From: a bacterium
GTDB lineage: Bacteria; Sysuimicrobiota; Sysuimicrobiia; Sysuimicrobiales; Segetimicrobiaceae
Length of the DNA: 64,000 bases
Direction: 5' to 3'
Assembly (NCBI GenBank): GCA_035307765.1
Contig: DATGHU010000032.1
Location: 1-64,000 of the forward strand
Positions 44,026 through 53,608 of this stretch are shown in pieces. The notes under the pieces were generated by a model. That model was not told the origin of the DNA and did no database searches. It saw nothing but the letters and a program-made list of their open reading frames with translations. Position 1 is the stretch's first letter; every line of letters begins with the position of its first letter. A program made the translations under genes and the position numbers.

Positions 44026-44999
44026 GCGTACACGTCCTCCATCAGCGCGCTCACCTCGGGCTCGGGGCTGGTCTTCGCAAACGCGACGGCCGCCTCGATC
44101 TCCTCGGTCACCGCCGCCTCAATCGCCGCGGCCTGTTCGGCGGAGAGGATCCCTCGCGCAATCACATCCCGCTCGAGCCGCGCGATGGGATCGCGGGCGC
44201 GCCAGATCTCGACCTCGGCCTTATCGCGGTAGTTGAGCGGGTCGCCCACGTGGTGGCCAAAGAACCGGTACGTGGTGCACACGACCAGCGACGGCCCCTC
44301 TCCCGCCCGGGCGCGGGACACGGCGTCGGCCACCGCCCGGTGCACGGCCAGGGCGTCCATGCCGTCGCAACCCACTCCCGGGAACCCGTAGGCCGTCGCG
44401 CGAACCGCCGGATCGGGGACCGATGTGAACTTATCGGCGCGCGCCGACATCGCGTACTGGTTGTTCTCGCAGACGTAGACGACCGGGAGCTTCCAGATCG
44501 CCGCCAGGTTGGCGGACTCGTGCAGAATGCCCTGGTTCAGGGCGCCGTCGCCGAAGAAGCAGAGCGTGACGTCATCACGCCGCGCCAGTTGGGCGGCCAA
44601 CGCCGAGCCGGTGGCGAGGCCGATGCCGCCGCCCACGATCCCGTTCGCGCCGAGGATCCCCGCGTCGAGGTCGGCGATGTGCATCGACCCGCCTTTGCCT
44701 TTGCAGTAGCCTGTGGCTTTCCCCAGCAGTTCGGCCATCATGCGGCGCGGATCCCCGCCCTTGGCCAGGCAGTGCCCGTGGCCGCGGTGGGTGCTGGTGA
44801 TCCGGTCGGTGGGGCGAAGCGCGGCGCAGGCGCCCACCGCCACCGCCTCCATCCCAATGTAGGGATGGGTCGATCCGCGCATCGCCCCCTCCCGGTAGAG
44901 TTCCAGGGCCCGCAGATCGAACTGCCGAATCGTGCGCATCGTTCGGAGCATGCTCACCAGTTGGTTGGCGCTGAGGGCGGCGGGGATCTGGCTCACCAT
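44022..44999 (-). CDS. 2-oxoacid dehydrogenase E1 component, alpha subunit
   Basis: The 325-residue subunit carries the ThDP motif (FFGDGALNQG through ENNQYAMS), GKATGYCKGKGGSMHIAD, and the flexible loop FFGHHVGDPLNYRDKAEVE. The phosphorylatable Ser loop of eukaryotic E1 is absent. ATG 44999 was chosen because GGGGAGAGAG precedes it and the family N-terminus starts there. A stand-alone AsnC-type effector domain gene lies 31 nt upstream on the same strand and may sense a 2-oxoacid or amino acid linked to this complex. Confidence 0.93.
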   Translation of the reverse strand: MVSQIPAALSANQLVSMLRTMRTIRQFDLRALELYREGAMRGSTHPYIGMEAVAVGACAALRPTDRITSTHRGHGHCLAKGGDPRRMMAELLGKATGYCKGKGGSMHIADLDAGILGANGIVGGGIGLATGSALAAQLARRDDVTLCFFGDGALNQGILHESANLAAIWKLPVVYVCENNQYAMSARADKFTSVPDPAVRATAYGFPGVGCDGMDALAVHRAVADAVSRARAGEGPSLVVCTTYRFFGHHVGDPLNYRDKAEVEIWRARDPIARLERDVIARGILSAEQAAAIEAAVTEEIEAAVAFAKTSPEPEVSALMEDVYA

Positions 45000-45030
45000 C
45001 TCTCTCTCCCCTCTCAAATCGGACGCGCGA

Positions 45031-45345
45031 TTACGAACCGGCCGCCGGCCCCGGGCCTTTCCCCTCTTCTTCGAGCCCGACCGAAAACGACCGATCAAGC
45101 AGCGACTGAGGAAACGCCCGGAAGGCGAGGTGGGTGTTCGTCCGAACGATCCCCGGGATCTCCCGCATTTTGCCGGTCACGATCTCGGCGAGATCGTCGT
45201 ACTCCTTGAGCCGCAGCACGGCGATGATGTCCCAGTCTCCGGTGACCGAGTACACCTCCTCGACCCCGGCGATCTCCGCCATTCTCCGTGCGACGTCCTG
45301 CATACGCCGCCGCTCGGCCTGGATCATCACGAACGCCGTGAACAT
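45031..45345 (-). CDS. Stand-alone Lrp/AsnC ligand-binding (RAM) domain protein
   Basis: The 104-residue protein consists only of an AsnC-type effector-binding domain (about 1-80): TAFVMIQAERRRMQDVARRMAEIAGVEEVYSVTGDWDII, AVLRLKEYDDLAEIV, and PGIVRTNTHLAF. The DNA-binding HTH is missing. Such SraA/stand-alone RAM proteins bind amino acids and may modulate full-length Lrp proteins or enzymes. A poorly conserved acidic/Gly/Pro tail follows. It precedes the E1-alpha gene by 31 nt in the same direction. Confidence 0.88.
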   Translation of the reverse strand: MFTAFVMIQAERRRMQDVARRMAEIAGVEEVYSVTGDWDIIAVLRLKEYDDLAEIVTGKMREIPGIVRTNTHLAFRAFPQSLLDRSFSVGLEEEGKGPGPAAGS

Positions 45346-45634
45346 CGGTCACCTCCATGGCCCGGCGCCATGTCTTCTGTCCGTTCGCGGCCTCCGAGGG
45401 AAACTCTTGCACGCCTCGCCGCCCCCCTGACTCGCCGTGAGATCAGGGATCCTCCCGTCCCGCCGCGGCTCCGCTGGGCGGCCGGCCGGTCCATGTTCGT
45501 CGCGGGGATCCGGATGCGCTCGCGGGCCAACGCGACAATCCCATCTCGGCGTCGATCGGCGGCCCGGCCAGACATCGGCGGCATGCCCCCTTTCTACGCA
45601 GCCGCCGTTCGGACACATGTGAGGCGCCCCCCGG

Positions 45635-46666
45635 TCAGGCCTGGGGGTCGAGGAGGACCTTGATCGACTCCTGGGCCGCCGTCTTGCGGAACCCCTCCTC
45701 CCACGCCGCGAGCGGCAGCACGTCCGAGATGAGCGGCGCGGCCTCGACGCGGCCCTGGGACAGCAGCGCGAGGGCCCGGGGCCACGACATCAAGGAGGAC
45801 CCGTAGGTCCCGACGACGAGCAGCTCGTGCATGGCCACCTGCTCGTAGTCGCACTCGATCCGCCGCCCCATCAGCCCCACCTGCACCAGGGTGCCGAGGC
45901 GCCGCAGCGCCCCGAGACACGCGTCGAGCGACCGAGCAGCCCCCGCGCACTCGAACGCCGCGTCCACCCCGGCCCCACGGGTCCACTCCCGGACCGCCTC
46001 CGGCAAATCCACCGCGTCCACATCGACCGTCACCTCGGCGCCGAGCCGGCGGGCCAACTCGAGCCTCCGCGCATCTCGGGCGGTCCCGGCGGCGATGACC
46101 CGCCCGCCTTCCGCGCGGGCCACCTGAAGCACGAGCAGGCCGATCGGACCGACCCCGCTCACGAGCACCGTGTCACCGGCCGCGACACGCGATCGCTCGA
46201 TCACCGCGTGAACGGCCACCGCCAGCGGCTCGGTAAGGGCGGCGTGCCGGAGATCGACTCCGTGCGGGATGGGGTGGACCATCTCGGCCGGCACGACGAC
46301 GTACCGGGCGAACGCTCCGTCCACGCCGTGTCCGATGGAAAGCCGGCGCTCGCACATCAGGACGTTGCCGGTCAGGCAGTACCGGCACCGGCCGCAGCGC
46401 ACGGCCGCCGTCGCGGCCACGACGGGATCGCCGGGAGCCAATCCTTCCGCGCCCGGGCCGACCCGATCGATCCGGCCGCTGAACTCGTGTCCGAGAATCA
46501 CCGGAGGCCGGCTCGGGAACTCCTCGCGGAAGATGTGGATGTCCGTTCCACAGATCCCCGCCGCGACGACCTCGATCCGGACCTGCCCCGCACCCGGCTC
46601 GGGCTCGGGAACCTCCCGCAACTCGACGTGACCCGGCCCCCGTTCGGTCTTCATGACCGCTTTCAT
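45635..46666 (-). CDS. Zinc-dependent medium-chain alcohol/polyol dehydrogenase
   Basis: A 343-residue MDR enzyme. The catalytic zinc site uses GICGTDIH and GHEFSG; the structural zinc site is CGRCRYCLTGNVLMC; the Rossmann motif is SGVGPIGLLVLQ. It resembles threonine/sorbitol/L-iditol-type dehydrogenases, but the substrate is not fixed. ATG 46666 follows GAGGAGG and overlaps the glpD stop (ATGA). A G-rich 288-bp gap without a gene separates it from the RAM-domain gene. Confidence 0.9.
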   Translation of the reverse strand: MKAVMKTERGPGHVELREVPEPEPGAGQVRIEVVAAGICGTDIHIFREEFPSRPPVILGHEFSGRIDRVGPGAEGLAPGDPVVAATAAVRCGRCRYCLTGNVLMCERRLSIGHGVDGAFARYVVVPAEMVHPIPHGVDLRHAALTEPLAVAVHAVIERSRVAAGDTVLVSGVGPIGLLVLQVARAEGGRVIAAGTARDARRLELARRLGAEVTVDVDAVDLPEAVREWTRGAGVDAAFECAGAARSLDACLGALRRLGTLVQVGLMGRRIECDYEQVAMHELLVVGTYGSSLMSWPRALALLSQGRVEAAPLISDVLPLAAWEEGFRKTAAQESIKVLLDPQA

Positions 46667-48384
46667 CGCATGCCTCCTCTGCTCCGACCGGCATCCGGCA
46701 CACCGCCCGCGGGACGCGCGGCCCCCGCCGGGATCCCCACCCCGGGCGCCGCCAGCCGGGACGCCGCGCGCGCGTACTCCGCCACCCGGTCCGCCCGCGA
46801 ATCGGTGGGCCACCCCAGCTCGTCCCCCATCAGCGCCGCCACCTTCGCCGCGATCTCCACCCCCTGCTGCGGGAGCAGGTGCGCGAGGCGCGTCCGTCGG
46901 AGCAGCACGTCCTCGAGCATCACGGCCATCTCGTGGCGGGCCGCGATCACCACCTCCGCGCCGATATGGGGACACCCCTCCGCCAGCGGTGTGCCGAGCG
47001 CCGGGCGTTCCGCGACCAGGTCGCACACCCGCGCGGCCTCGGTCCCATAGGTCCGGATCAGATGCAGCCACGTTCGCCGCGGGAGCCGCAGCCGCCGGGC
47101 GCGGTCCCGCAGGTCGGGCAGCACCTGTCGTAGTTCGGCGGCCCCGATCAAAGGGAGAGTGCGGGTGCGAGACGGCGTCCCGGCCCGGCGGCCGGTCGCG
47201 GCGTTCATCACATCCTCGGCCATCCGCCGATAGGTCGTGAGCTTGCCGCCGATGATCGAGTAGAACCCCTCCGCCGACCGCACCACCTCGTGGCGCCGCG
47301 AGAGGTGCGCGCTCGACCGGCCTCCGATGCTGACCAGCGGCCGGAGGCTGGCGAATGCGCCGAGGATTTCGCCCCCCGGGAGCGGGACCGTGAGAAACCG
47401 CGCGGCGTGGTCGAGCAGGTAGGCGACATCGTCCCGCCCCACAGGCGGCGCGCCGTCGGCGCGGCCCCATTCGGTGTCGGTGGTCCCCACGAGCAGCGCG
47501 CCCTGCCACGGCACCACGAACGCGACCCGGCCATCGTCCGTCTCCGGCAGCACGAGGGCCGCTCGGTGCATCCCCAGCCGACCGCTGCGGAGCACGATGT
47601 GCACACCTTTGGCCCGCCGGATCCGAAACGTCGGGGGGGCGACGAAGCCCGCGACCGCTTCCGCCCAAATTCCCGCGGCGTTGATCGTCATTCGCGCGGA
47701 GACCACGGAACGGACGCCGCTGAGGCGATCGACGACGTCCGCACCGGTACAGCGGCCGGCCTCCATCCGTACGCCGACGGCCTCCACGTAGTTGGCGGCG
47801 ACCGCCCCGTGCGAGACCGCCGTCCGCAACACCGCGAGCGTCAGCCGCGCGTCGTCGGTCTGAGCGTCGTAGTAGAGAAAGGCGCGGCGCAGCCCTTCCC
47901 GCTGGAGCGCGGGCACGAGCGCAGCGGCGTCGGCCGGCGCCAGGCGGCGGTGACGGCGCGGGCCGATGCGGCCCGCCAGGCGGTCGTACGCCCACAGCCC
48001 AAACGCCAGGCCGAGGGGAAGACCGGCCCGCAGGGGGCGCGGGAGGGACAGCCCCAGGGGGCGCGACGCCCCCCGGTAGAGGGGGAGCACGAACGGCAAC
48101 GGCCGGACCAGGTGGGGCGCGTTGCACAGGAGCCGATTTTGTTCCTCCAAGCCCTCCCGCACCTGCGCGACATCCAGCATCGGCAGATAGCGAAGGCCGC
48201 CGTGGATGAGCTTGGTCGACCCGCTGCTGGTCCCGTGGGCGAAGTCGCCGCGCTCGACCAGGGCAACCGACAGCCCGCGGGCGGCCGCCTCGCAGGCCAC
48301 GCCGGCGCCGGTGATGCCCCCGCCGATCACCAGCACGTCGAAGGCTCCCCCGCGCAGCCGCGTCAGGTGCGCCTGGCGCACCAT
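46663..48384 (-). CDS. glpD: Glycerol-3-phosphate dehydrogenase (FAD, GlpD/GlpA family)
   Basis: The 573-residue flavoprotein has the FAD-binding motif VLVIGGGITGAGVACEAAARGL (about 15-36), SGSTKLIHGGLRYL, INAAGIWA, GTTDTEWGRAD, ASLRPLVS and GGKLTTYRRMAEDVM. The C-terminal DUF-type domain (about 400-530) is present, as in GlpD. It oxidises sn-glycerol 3-phosphate to DHAP, feeding electrons to quinones. It is between an M20 amidohydrolase (1-nt overlap) and an alcohol dehydrogenase (4-nt overlap). Confidence 0.92.
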   Translation of the reverse strand: MVRQAHLTRLRGGAFDVLVIGGGITGAGVACEAAARGLSVALVERGDFAHGTSSGSTKLIHGGLRYLPMLDVAQVREGLEEQNRLLCNAPHLVRPLPFVLPLYRGASRPLGLSLPRPLRAGLPLGLAFGLWAYDRLAGRIGPRRHRRLAPADAAALVPALQREGLRRAFLYYDAQTDDARLTLAVLRTAVSHGAVAANYVEAVGVRMEAGRCTGADVVDRLSGVRSVVSARMTINAAGIWAEAVAGFVAPPTFRIRRAKGVHIVLRSGRLGMHRAALVLPETDDGRVAFVVPWQGALLVGTTDTEWGRADGAPPVGRDDVAYLLDHAARFLTVPLPGGEILGAFASLRPLVSIGGRSSAHLSRRHEVVRSAEGFYSIIGGKLTTYRRMAEDVMNAATGRRAGTPSRTRTLPLIGAAELRQVLPDLRDRARRLRLPRRTWLHLIRTYGTEAARVCDLVAERPALGTPLAEGCPHIGAEVVIAARHEMAVMLEDVLLRRTRLAHLLPQQGVEIAAKVAALMGDELGWPTDSRADRVAEYARAASRLAAPGVGIPAGAARPAGGVPDAGRSRGGMR

Positions 48385-49631
48385 CACGCCGCCCCGGCGA
48401 GCCGCCGGACGGCCCCCAGCAGCACGGCCGCACCGCGCGCGCAGTCGTCCTTCGACGTCCATTCCGCTTCGTTGTGGCTGAGCCCGCCGGCGCTCGGCAC
48501 GAAGATCATCCCGGCGGGATACCGGTCCGCCACGTACTTCGCGTCGTGGCCCGCGCCCGCCCACAGCCGGCGAGTCGAGTACCCGAGTTCTTGAGCGGAA
48601 GCGGCCACCGCGCCGGTCACGGTGGGATGAAACGCGGTGGGAGGGCTTCGCCAGAATTCCGAGGCACGCACCTCGACCCCGTCCCCCACGGCAACGGCAG
48701 CGCAGAGCGCCTCGAGCCGGCGGGCGGCGGTGTCCAGAACCTCCGGGCTGCGCGACCGCAGGTCCGTCGTCACCCGAACGACGCCGGGCACGACGTTGAT
48801 CGTGTTGGGGCTGACCTCGATCCGGCCCGCGGTGGTGCGCACCCCTGGCAACTCGGCGGCGAGCGCTCGGAGCCCGAGCACGATGCGGCTCGCCGCGACC
48901 AGCGCATCACGGCGATCTTCCAGCGGAGTCGGTCCGGCGTGGGCCGCCCGGCCGGTCACCTCCACCCACCCCCAGGCGATCCCCTCCACCCCGTCGACGA
49001 CGCCGACCTGCGCGCCCTCCCGTTCCAGGATCGGCCCCTGCTCGACGTGCAGTTCCACGTAGGCGGCCGCCGGCGGCATGCGGTGCTCGGCGGACCCGAG
49101 GTAGCCGATCCGCCGGAGTTCGTCCCCGAAGGAGCGGCCGTCGGCATCGCGGGCCGCGTACGCCTCCTCCAGGGTGAACCGTCCGCACACGACCCCGCTG
49201 GCGAGCATCGCCGGGGCGAACCGCGCCCCCTCCTCATTGGTCCAGCAGACGACCTCCACCGGGCGCGGCATTCGCACGCGCGCGTCGCGCAGCGCCCGAA
49301 CCGCCTCCAGGGCGCCGAGGACCCCGAGGACCCCGTCGAACCGACCTCCGGTCGGCACCGTATCCAAGTGGGACCCGCACACCACCGGCGCCGCGTTCGG
49401 GTCCGTCCCCGGGTAGCGCCCGTAGATGTTGCCGAGATCGTCGAATCGTACCGCGCACCCGTCGTCGCGCAGCCACCCGATGAGGAGGTCCCGCCCCCGG
49501 CGATCGTCATCGCTGAGGGCGAGACGCCGCACGCCTCCCGCCGGGGTGCGCCCCACCTCCGCCATCGTCATGAGCGCATCCCAGAGCCGCTCGCCGTTGA
49601 CCGCTGCCGCCGCCGCGCCGTCGCCAGTCAT
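48384..49631 (-). CDS. M20-family Zn amidohydrolase (allantoate/N-carbamoyl amino-acid type)
   Basis: A 415-residue hydrolase of the HyuC/AllC clan. Metal ligands appear in GSHLDTVPTGGRFDGVLGVL, NEEGARF, ELHVEQGPILE and AGAGHDAKYV. Allantoate amidohydrolase and N-carbamoyl-L-amino acid hydrolase cannot be separated on motifs alone; the ureidoglycine/carbamoyl pathway genes are absent here. ATG 49631 follows AGGAGGCCCGAC. It overlaps glpD by one base (TGATG), which places an amide-cleaving enzyme in an unexpected operon with glycerol metabolism. Confidence 0.87.
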   Translation of the reverse strand: MTGDGAAAAAVNGERLWDALMTMAEVGRTPAGGVRRLALSDDDRRGRDLLIGWLRDDGCAVRFDDLGNIYGRYPGTDPNAAPVVCGSHLDTVPTGGRFDGVLGVLGALEAVRALRDARVRMPRPVEVVCWTNEEGARFAPAMLASGVVCGRFTLEEAYAARDADGRSFGDELRRIGYLGSAEHRMPPAAAYVELHVEQGPILEREGAQVGVVDGVEGIAWGWVEVTGRAAHAGPTPLEDRRDALVAASRIVLGLRALAAELPGVRTTAGRIEVSPNTINVVPGVVRVTTDLRSRSPEVLDTAARRLEALCAAVAVGDGVEVRASEFWRSPPTAFHPTVTGAVAASAQELGYSTRRLWAGAGHDAKYVADRYPAGMIFVPSAGGLSHNEAEWTSKDDCARGAAVLLGAVRRLAGAA

Positions 49632-49713
49632 GTCGGGCCTCCTGGTGGGGAGTTCGCTGAACGCCCGGGGGCTCCCTCGAACGCGTCGCGGCTTCGTCCG
49701 GCGGGGCACCCGG

Positions 49714-50886
49714 CTACGGGCAGGGCCGCTTCGCCACGACGACCGGCGCACGCGGCGGTTGCGCCAAGTCGAGACCGTCCAGCAGATCGTTGGCCCTTCG
49801 GTCGCGGTCCGTAAGGGGCGGGAGGTGGAAAAGGACCTCCAGGGTCTTCGGGACGGACGCGTGCTCCGTTTGCCGATGCGAGACGAACCCCTTCCGGGCG
49901 TACGCCGAAATCACGAGCGTAGGGACGCGGAAGCCCAACCCGAACTGGTCGACCGTCGGCGGGGGAACGTGGTCATACCAACCGCCCCAGTCGTCCCAGG
50001 TGATGATGATGAGGGACGAGGGCCAGTACACGCTGGTCATCACCGCGTTGACCTGCGCGGCCGTCCACTGCGCGCCGTCGCACACGCTTTGCGGGGGGTG
50101 TTCGCTGCGCGCACCCCAGACCCAGGAGACGGCCGGGAGCGTGCCGGCCCGGACGTCGGCGACGAACCGCTCCTCGCCGACCATCCGCTGACGCAAGGCC
50201 GGGTCACGGTAGATACGGGACAGTGCGCCCATCGCCCAATATCCGTAGCCCTTCCAACTCACGCCGGCGTTCGCCAACAGGTTGGGCACGGTCGGGATGT
50301 CAAAACACGGAGCCGCTCGCCGGGTCTGGCCGCCGGGGGTGAGCACGGTGATGTCCGCGCCCTTCGCGGCGCAGGCGGGCTCGTCGTACGGCACGCCGCG
50401 GGGGTTGCTGATGCCGCCGCCGGCGTCCGCCGCGACCAGGAACAGGTGGTTGGGGGTACTGGGTCCCCGCACCGAGGTGAAATAGCGATCGAAGAGCACG
50501 AACGCTCGCGCGTAGGCCCAATACTCCGGGATGTCGCCCTCGCGATACTGCGCAAACGAGCCCGGAAGAAATCCGTCCATCCGACCCCCGTCATAGGCCC
50601 GTCGGGCCGCGGAGAACGAATGGCTGATATCGCCGGTCCGGTCCTCGGCCCGAGGCGGCGCATGCCCGGCGCCCCCGATCCCGATCGTCCGCGCTCCGTC
50701 GGCGCCGGGAAACTGGCCGAAGTAGTTGTCGAACGTGTGGTTCTCCTTCAGGATGATGATCACGTGGCGGATTGGGATCCCCGACGACGGTGCGGGCATC
50801 GGACTCGCGGCCGTCCCCCAAAGCACCGCGATCAACAGCCAACCGACCAGCGGCGTACGCCCGCCGGTGACATGCCGCAAGCCCAT
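49714..50886 (-). CDS. Phosphoesterase (phospholipase C/AcpA-like, exported)
   Basis: The 390-residue protein has a signal peptide ([15 protein letters not shown]) and the phosphoesterase family blocks: [55 protein letters not shown] and [18 protein letters not shown]. These include the Asn-His-Asp metal ligands of bacterial acid phosphatase/phospholipase C enzymes. ATG 50886 follows GGAGGGACCCCC. Probable extracytoplasmic phosphodiester or phosphomonoester hydrolysis; might provide glycerol phosphate for glpD downstream. It is divergent from the PLP enzyme gene at 51074. Confidence 0.87.
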   Translation of the reverse strand: MGLRHVTGGRTPLVGWLLIAVLWGTAASPMPAPSSGIPIRHVIIILKENHTFDNYFGQFPGADGARTIGIGGAGHAPPRAEDRTGDISHSFSAARRAYDGGRMDGFLPGSFAQYREGDIPEYWAYARAFVLFDRYFTSVRGPSTPNHLFLVAADAGGGISNPRGVPYDEPACAAKGADITVLTPGGQTRRAAPCFDIPTVPNLLANAGVSWKGYGYWAMGALSRIYRDPALRQRMVGEERFVADVRAGTLPAVSWVWGARSEHPPQSVCDGAQWTAAQVNAVMTSVYWPSSLIIITWDDWGGWYDHVPPPTVDQFGLGFRVPTLVISAYARKGFVSHRQTEHASVPKTLEVLFHLPPLTDRDRRANDLLDGLDLAQPPRAPVVVAKRPCP

Positions 50887-51073
50887 GTGGGGGTCCCTCC
50901 GCCTCTTCCGGGTTCGCCGGGGTGTGCGGGGGGCCCTGGAGCCGCCAGGGCGCCATCCCGCCCCCGCCGCGGCCAATCCCGGCGAGCAATGACGGCATGA
51001 TCTCGCCTCGCCAGGGAAGAATAGCTCATCGGCGTGCGCGCGCCGCGGCGCGGCGAATCCGGCGGAGGTGTGT

Positions 51074-52447
51074 ATGAGCGATGTCTCGCGTCTGCGATCT
51101 GAAGGCGATCTCAACATCTCACGCCGGCGTACCGAGTGGCAAGCGGCGGCGCTCGATGCCGAGACGCGAGCGCTGCTGGAGGCAGACGCGCGCTACTTTC
51201 TCCATCAGTCGCTCTCCACCCCCTGCCTCAACGGGATCCGCGCATGCGAGGGGGCGTGGATCGAGGACCTGCAGGGACGGCGCTATCTGGACTTTCACGG
51301 GAACTACGTGCACCAGGTCGGGTTTGCCAATCCGGCCGTCATCGCCGCGATCAAGGCACAGCTCGACGCCCTCACCTTCTGCACCCGCCGCTACACCAAC
51401 GAGACGGCCGTCGCGCTGGCCAGGAAGCTCACCGACCTCGCGCCCGGCGACCTCAAGAAGGTCTTGTTCTGCCCGGGGGGGACGGGAGCGATCGGCATCG
51501 CCCTGAAGCTCGCGCGCGCCGCGACCGGCCGCTACAAGACGATTTCGATGTGGGATGCCTTCCACGGCGCATCGCTTGATGCCATCTCCGTGGGGGGGGA
51601 AGAGATTTTCCGGAGCGGCGTTGGCCCCCTCCTCCCCGGCACCGAGCACGTCCCGCCGCCCGATCCGTATCGCTGCGCGTGGGACTGCCATCGCCGCGGC
51701 GGCTGCGATCTCAAGTGCGCGGACTACATCGCGTACGTGCTGGAGAAGGAAGGCGATGTGGCGGCGGTGATCGCGGAGACCGTCCGCAGCACCCCCGTCA
51801 TCCCCCATCCGGACTTCTGGCGAACCGTGCGCCGGGCCTGCGATCGGCACGGGGCGCTGCTCATCCTCGACGAGATCCCCACCGCCCTGGGGCGGACGGG
51901 GACGATGTTCGCCTGCGAACACTTCGGCGTCGTTCCGGACATGCTGGTGATCGGCAAGGGCCTGGGCGGAGGGATCCTGCCGCTCGCCGCGGTGATCGCG
52001 CGGGCAGGCCTCGACGTCGCGGGCGATCGAGCGTTGGGTCACTACACGCACGAGAAAAACCCCGTCGCCTGCGCCGCGGCCCTGGCCACGCTGGAGTACA
52101 TCGAGACCCACGGGCTTCTGGCGCACGCGCGCACGCTGGGGCGCACCGCACTCGACCGGCTGCGGGCCATGAAGGCGGTGCACCCGCTGATCGGGGACGT
52201 CCGCGGTCTGGGCCTGCTCCTCGGCGTCGAATTGGTCACGGATCACTCCCATGCTCCCCAGGCGCGGGCAACGGAGCAGGCGGAGGCGGTGATGTACACG
52301 GCCCTGTCCCGCGGGCTAAGCTTCAAGCTCACGATGGGCAATATCATCACGCTCGTTCCCCCGCTGAGCATCACCCCACAAGAACTGGATCGGGCCCTGA
52401 CCATCCTGGACGACAGCCTCACCGAGGTCGAGCGGACGACGGTCTAG
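51074..52447 (+). CDS. Class III PLP enzyme, PbfA-like (hydroxy-AEP ammonia-lyase-like)
   Basis: A 457-residue fold-type I PLP protein. [93 protein letters not shown] and the Schiff-base Lys in [15 protein letters not shown] match proteins annotated as (R)-1-hydroxy-2-aminoethylphosphonate ammonia-lyase (PbfA), which yields phosphonoacetaldehyde. A Cys-rich insert ([15 protein letters not shown]) is also typical. GGAGGTGTGT precedes ATG 51074. It converges on an alkaline-phosphatase-fold gene that ends 19 bp away. A generic aminotransferase is the alternative. Confidence 0.7.
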   Translation: MSDVSRLRSEGDLNISRRRTEWQAAALDAETRALLEADARYFLHQSLSTPCLNGIRACEGAWIEDLQGRRYLDFHGNYVHQVGFANPAVIAAIKAQLDALTFCTRRYTNETAVALARKLTDLAPGDLKKVLFCPGGTGAIGIALKLARAATGRYKTISMWDAFHGASLDAISVGGEEIFRSGVGPLLPGTEHVPPPDPYRCAWDCHRRGGCDLKCADYIAYVLEKEGDVAAVIAETVRSTPVIPHPDFWRTVRRACDRHGALLILDEIPTALGRTGTMFACEHFGVVPDMLVIGKGLGGGILPLAAVIARAGLDVAGDRALGHYTHEKNPVACAAALATLEYIETHGLLAHARTLGRTALDRLRAMKAVHPLIGDVRGLGLLLGVELVTDHSHAPQARATEQAEAVMYTALSRGLSFKLTMGNIITLVPPLSITPQELDRALTILDDSLTEVERTTV

Positions 52448-52465
52448 CCGGCCGGCACATCCGGC

Positions 52466-53554
52466 TCACGCATCCAGCAGCGACCGGCCGTCGACCGCGG
52501 AGAGATCAACGCCGAGGACGCGGGCGATCGTGGGCGCCCAGTCGACCAAGTGGGGGGACCGGCCGGCGACCGCCCGGGCAATCGCCGCAACCGCCGGATG
52601 CCCACCCGTCACCGCGGCGAAGGTGCGGGCGGTGGCCGGCCCGCCGTGGTATCCTCTCGCCGGAAGCCGGGGGGCGCAGAAGATCCATCCGCCGTGGGCC
52701 TCGGCCACGATCGTGCCGTCGCCTCCCCCGCTCCACCCGGCGATCCCCGGGACCTCCAGCAGAGCTCTCCCCGCGTCCTGCGGGGTGACCCCATCGCGCA
52801 GCCGCACGACCGCCGCTCCCCCGTCGCCCACCGCGTCCACGACGAGGGCGGAGATCTTGGGCATCGACAGCAGGTCGATCGGCGGCCGTTCCGTCCGGGC
52901 CTCCATGCCGTGATCGGAGACGGCGATCACCACGGTGTCCGTCCAGCGCGGCCGCAGGACCTCCAGGACCTCGCCGACGATGGCGTCGGCCCGCGCGTAA
53001 CACGCACGGGTGGCGGGATCATCGGGCCCCAGGTCGTGGCCGAGCGTATCGCCCTCGTTGAGTTGGCCGAAGAGGAGCGCGCAGCGCAGATCGACGGCGG
53101 CCTCCAGCAGGTGGGGCCGGACCGCCTCATTGGTCGGATAGTCGTGGGCGTCACGGGGGGTCCCCGAAGGCACGCGCCCCCCGGGGGGCCAATGGCGATA
53201 CGCGGTCTCCGCCCTCAGCACGGCGAGCAGCAGATGATCCCCCAGGACCGCCGCGGCCCCCAGGCCGCCCGCCCGACACGCGTCGAGCAGGGTCGGCACG
53301 GCGACGGTTGCCCCGCCGGCCCATCCGGGCACCGCCCCCGGATGCGAGGCGGTCGTCCTGACGGTATGACGATCGGGCGCGCACCCGGTGAGCAGGGCGC
53401 CGAAGCAGGGGTACGTCGACGAGGGCAGCGGGGCCCGTCCCTCAAGCGTGAGCGCGCCCGTCGGACGAAATCCCCACAGGCAGGGGGTGACGGACGGAGA
53501 GATCAGCTGAAGAGGGCAGCCGTCGATCCCAAGCAGCACGACCCGCGATCGCAT
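52466..53554 (-). CDS. Alkaline-phosphatase-superfamily hydrolase (NPP/PhnA-like)
   Basis: The 362-residue protein belongs to the type I phosphodiesterase/nucleotide pyrophosphatase group: VVLLGIDGCP (first metal Asp), STYPCFGALLTGCAPDRHTV with the nucleophile Ser/Thr, GQLNEGDTLGHDLGP (Asp and His), VSDHGMEA and a late HGG. Phosphonoacetate hydrolase PhnA shares this fold, so in the present context it might cleave a phosphonate C-P bond; nucleotide or phosphodiester hydrolysis is equally possible. It follows livF by 54 nt on the same strand. Confidence 0.72.
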   Translation of the reverse strand: MRSRVVLLGIDGCPLQLISPSVTPCLWGFRPTGALTLEGRAPLPSSTYPCFGALLTGCAPDRHTVRTTASHPGAVPGWAGGATVAVPTLLDACRAGGLGAAAVLGDHLLLAVLRAETAYRHWPPGGRVPSGTPRDAHDYPTNEAVRPHLLEAAVDLRCALLFGQLNEGDTLGHDLGPDDPATRACYARADAIVGEVLEVLRPRWTDTVVIAVSDHGMEARTERPPIDLLSMPKISALVVDAVGDGGAAVVRLRDGVTPQDAGRALLEVPGIAGWSGGGDGTIVAEAHGGWIFCAPRLPARGYHGGPATARTFAAVTGGHPAVAAIARAVAGRSPHLVDWAPTIARVLGVDLSAVDGRSLLDA

Positions 53555-53608
53555 CCCACCGGCCCGCGCCGGCGCCGCGGCGCCCTTCAGCGGGCCCCGT
53601 TCGCGCCG

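Noticed and set aside
45346-45634. Possible small gene between the RAM-domain gene and the dehydrogenase
   Set aside because: Only Arg/Ser/Gly-rich frames without ribosome sites or conserved pattern are present.
46667-48433. Apparent 930-residue fusion of an Arg/Gly/Pro-rich region to the alcohol dehydrogenase
   Set aside because: The upstream part is an out-of-frame reading of glpD; the dehydrogenase begins at ATG 46666 with its own ribosome site.
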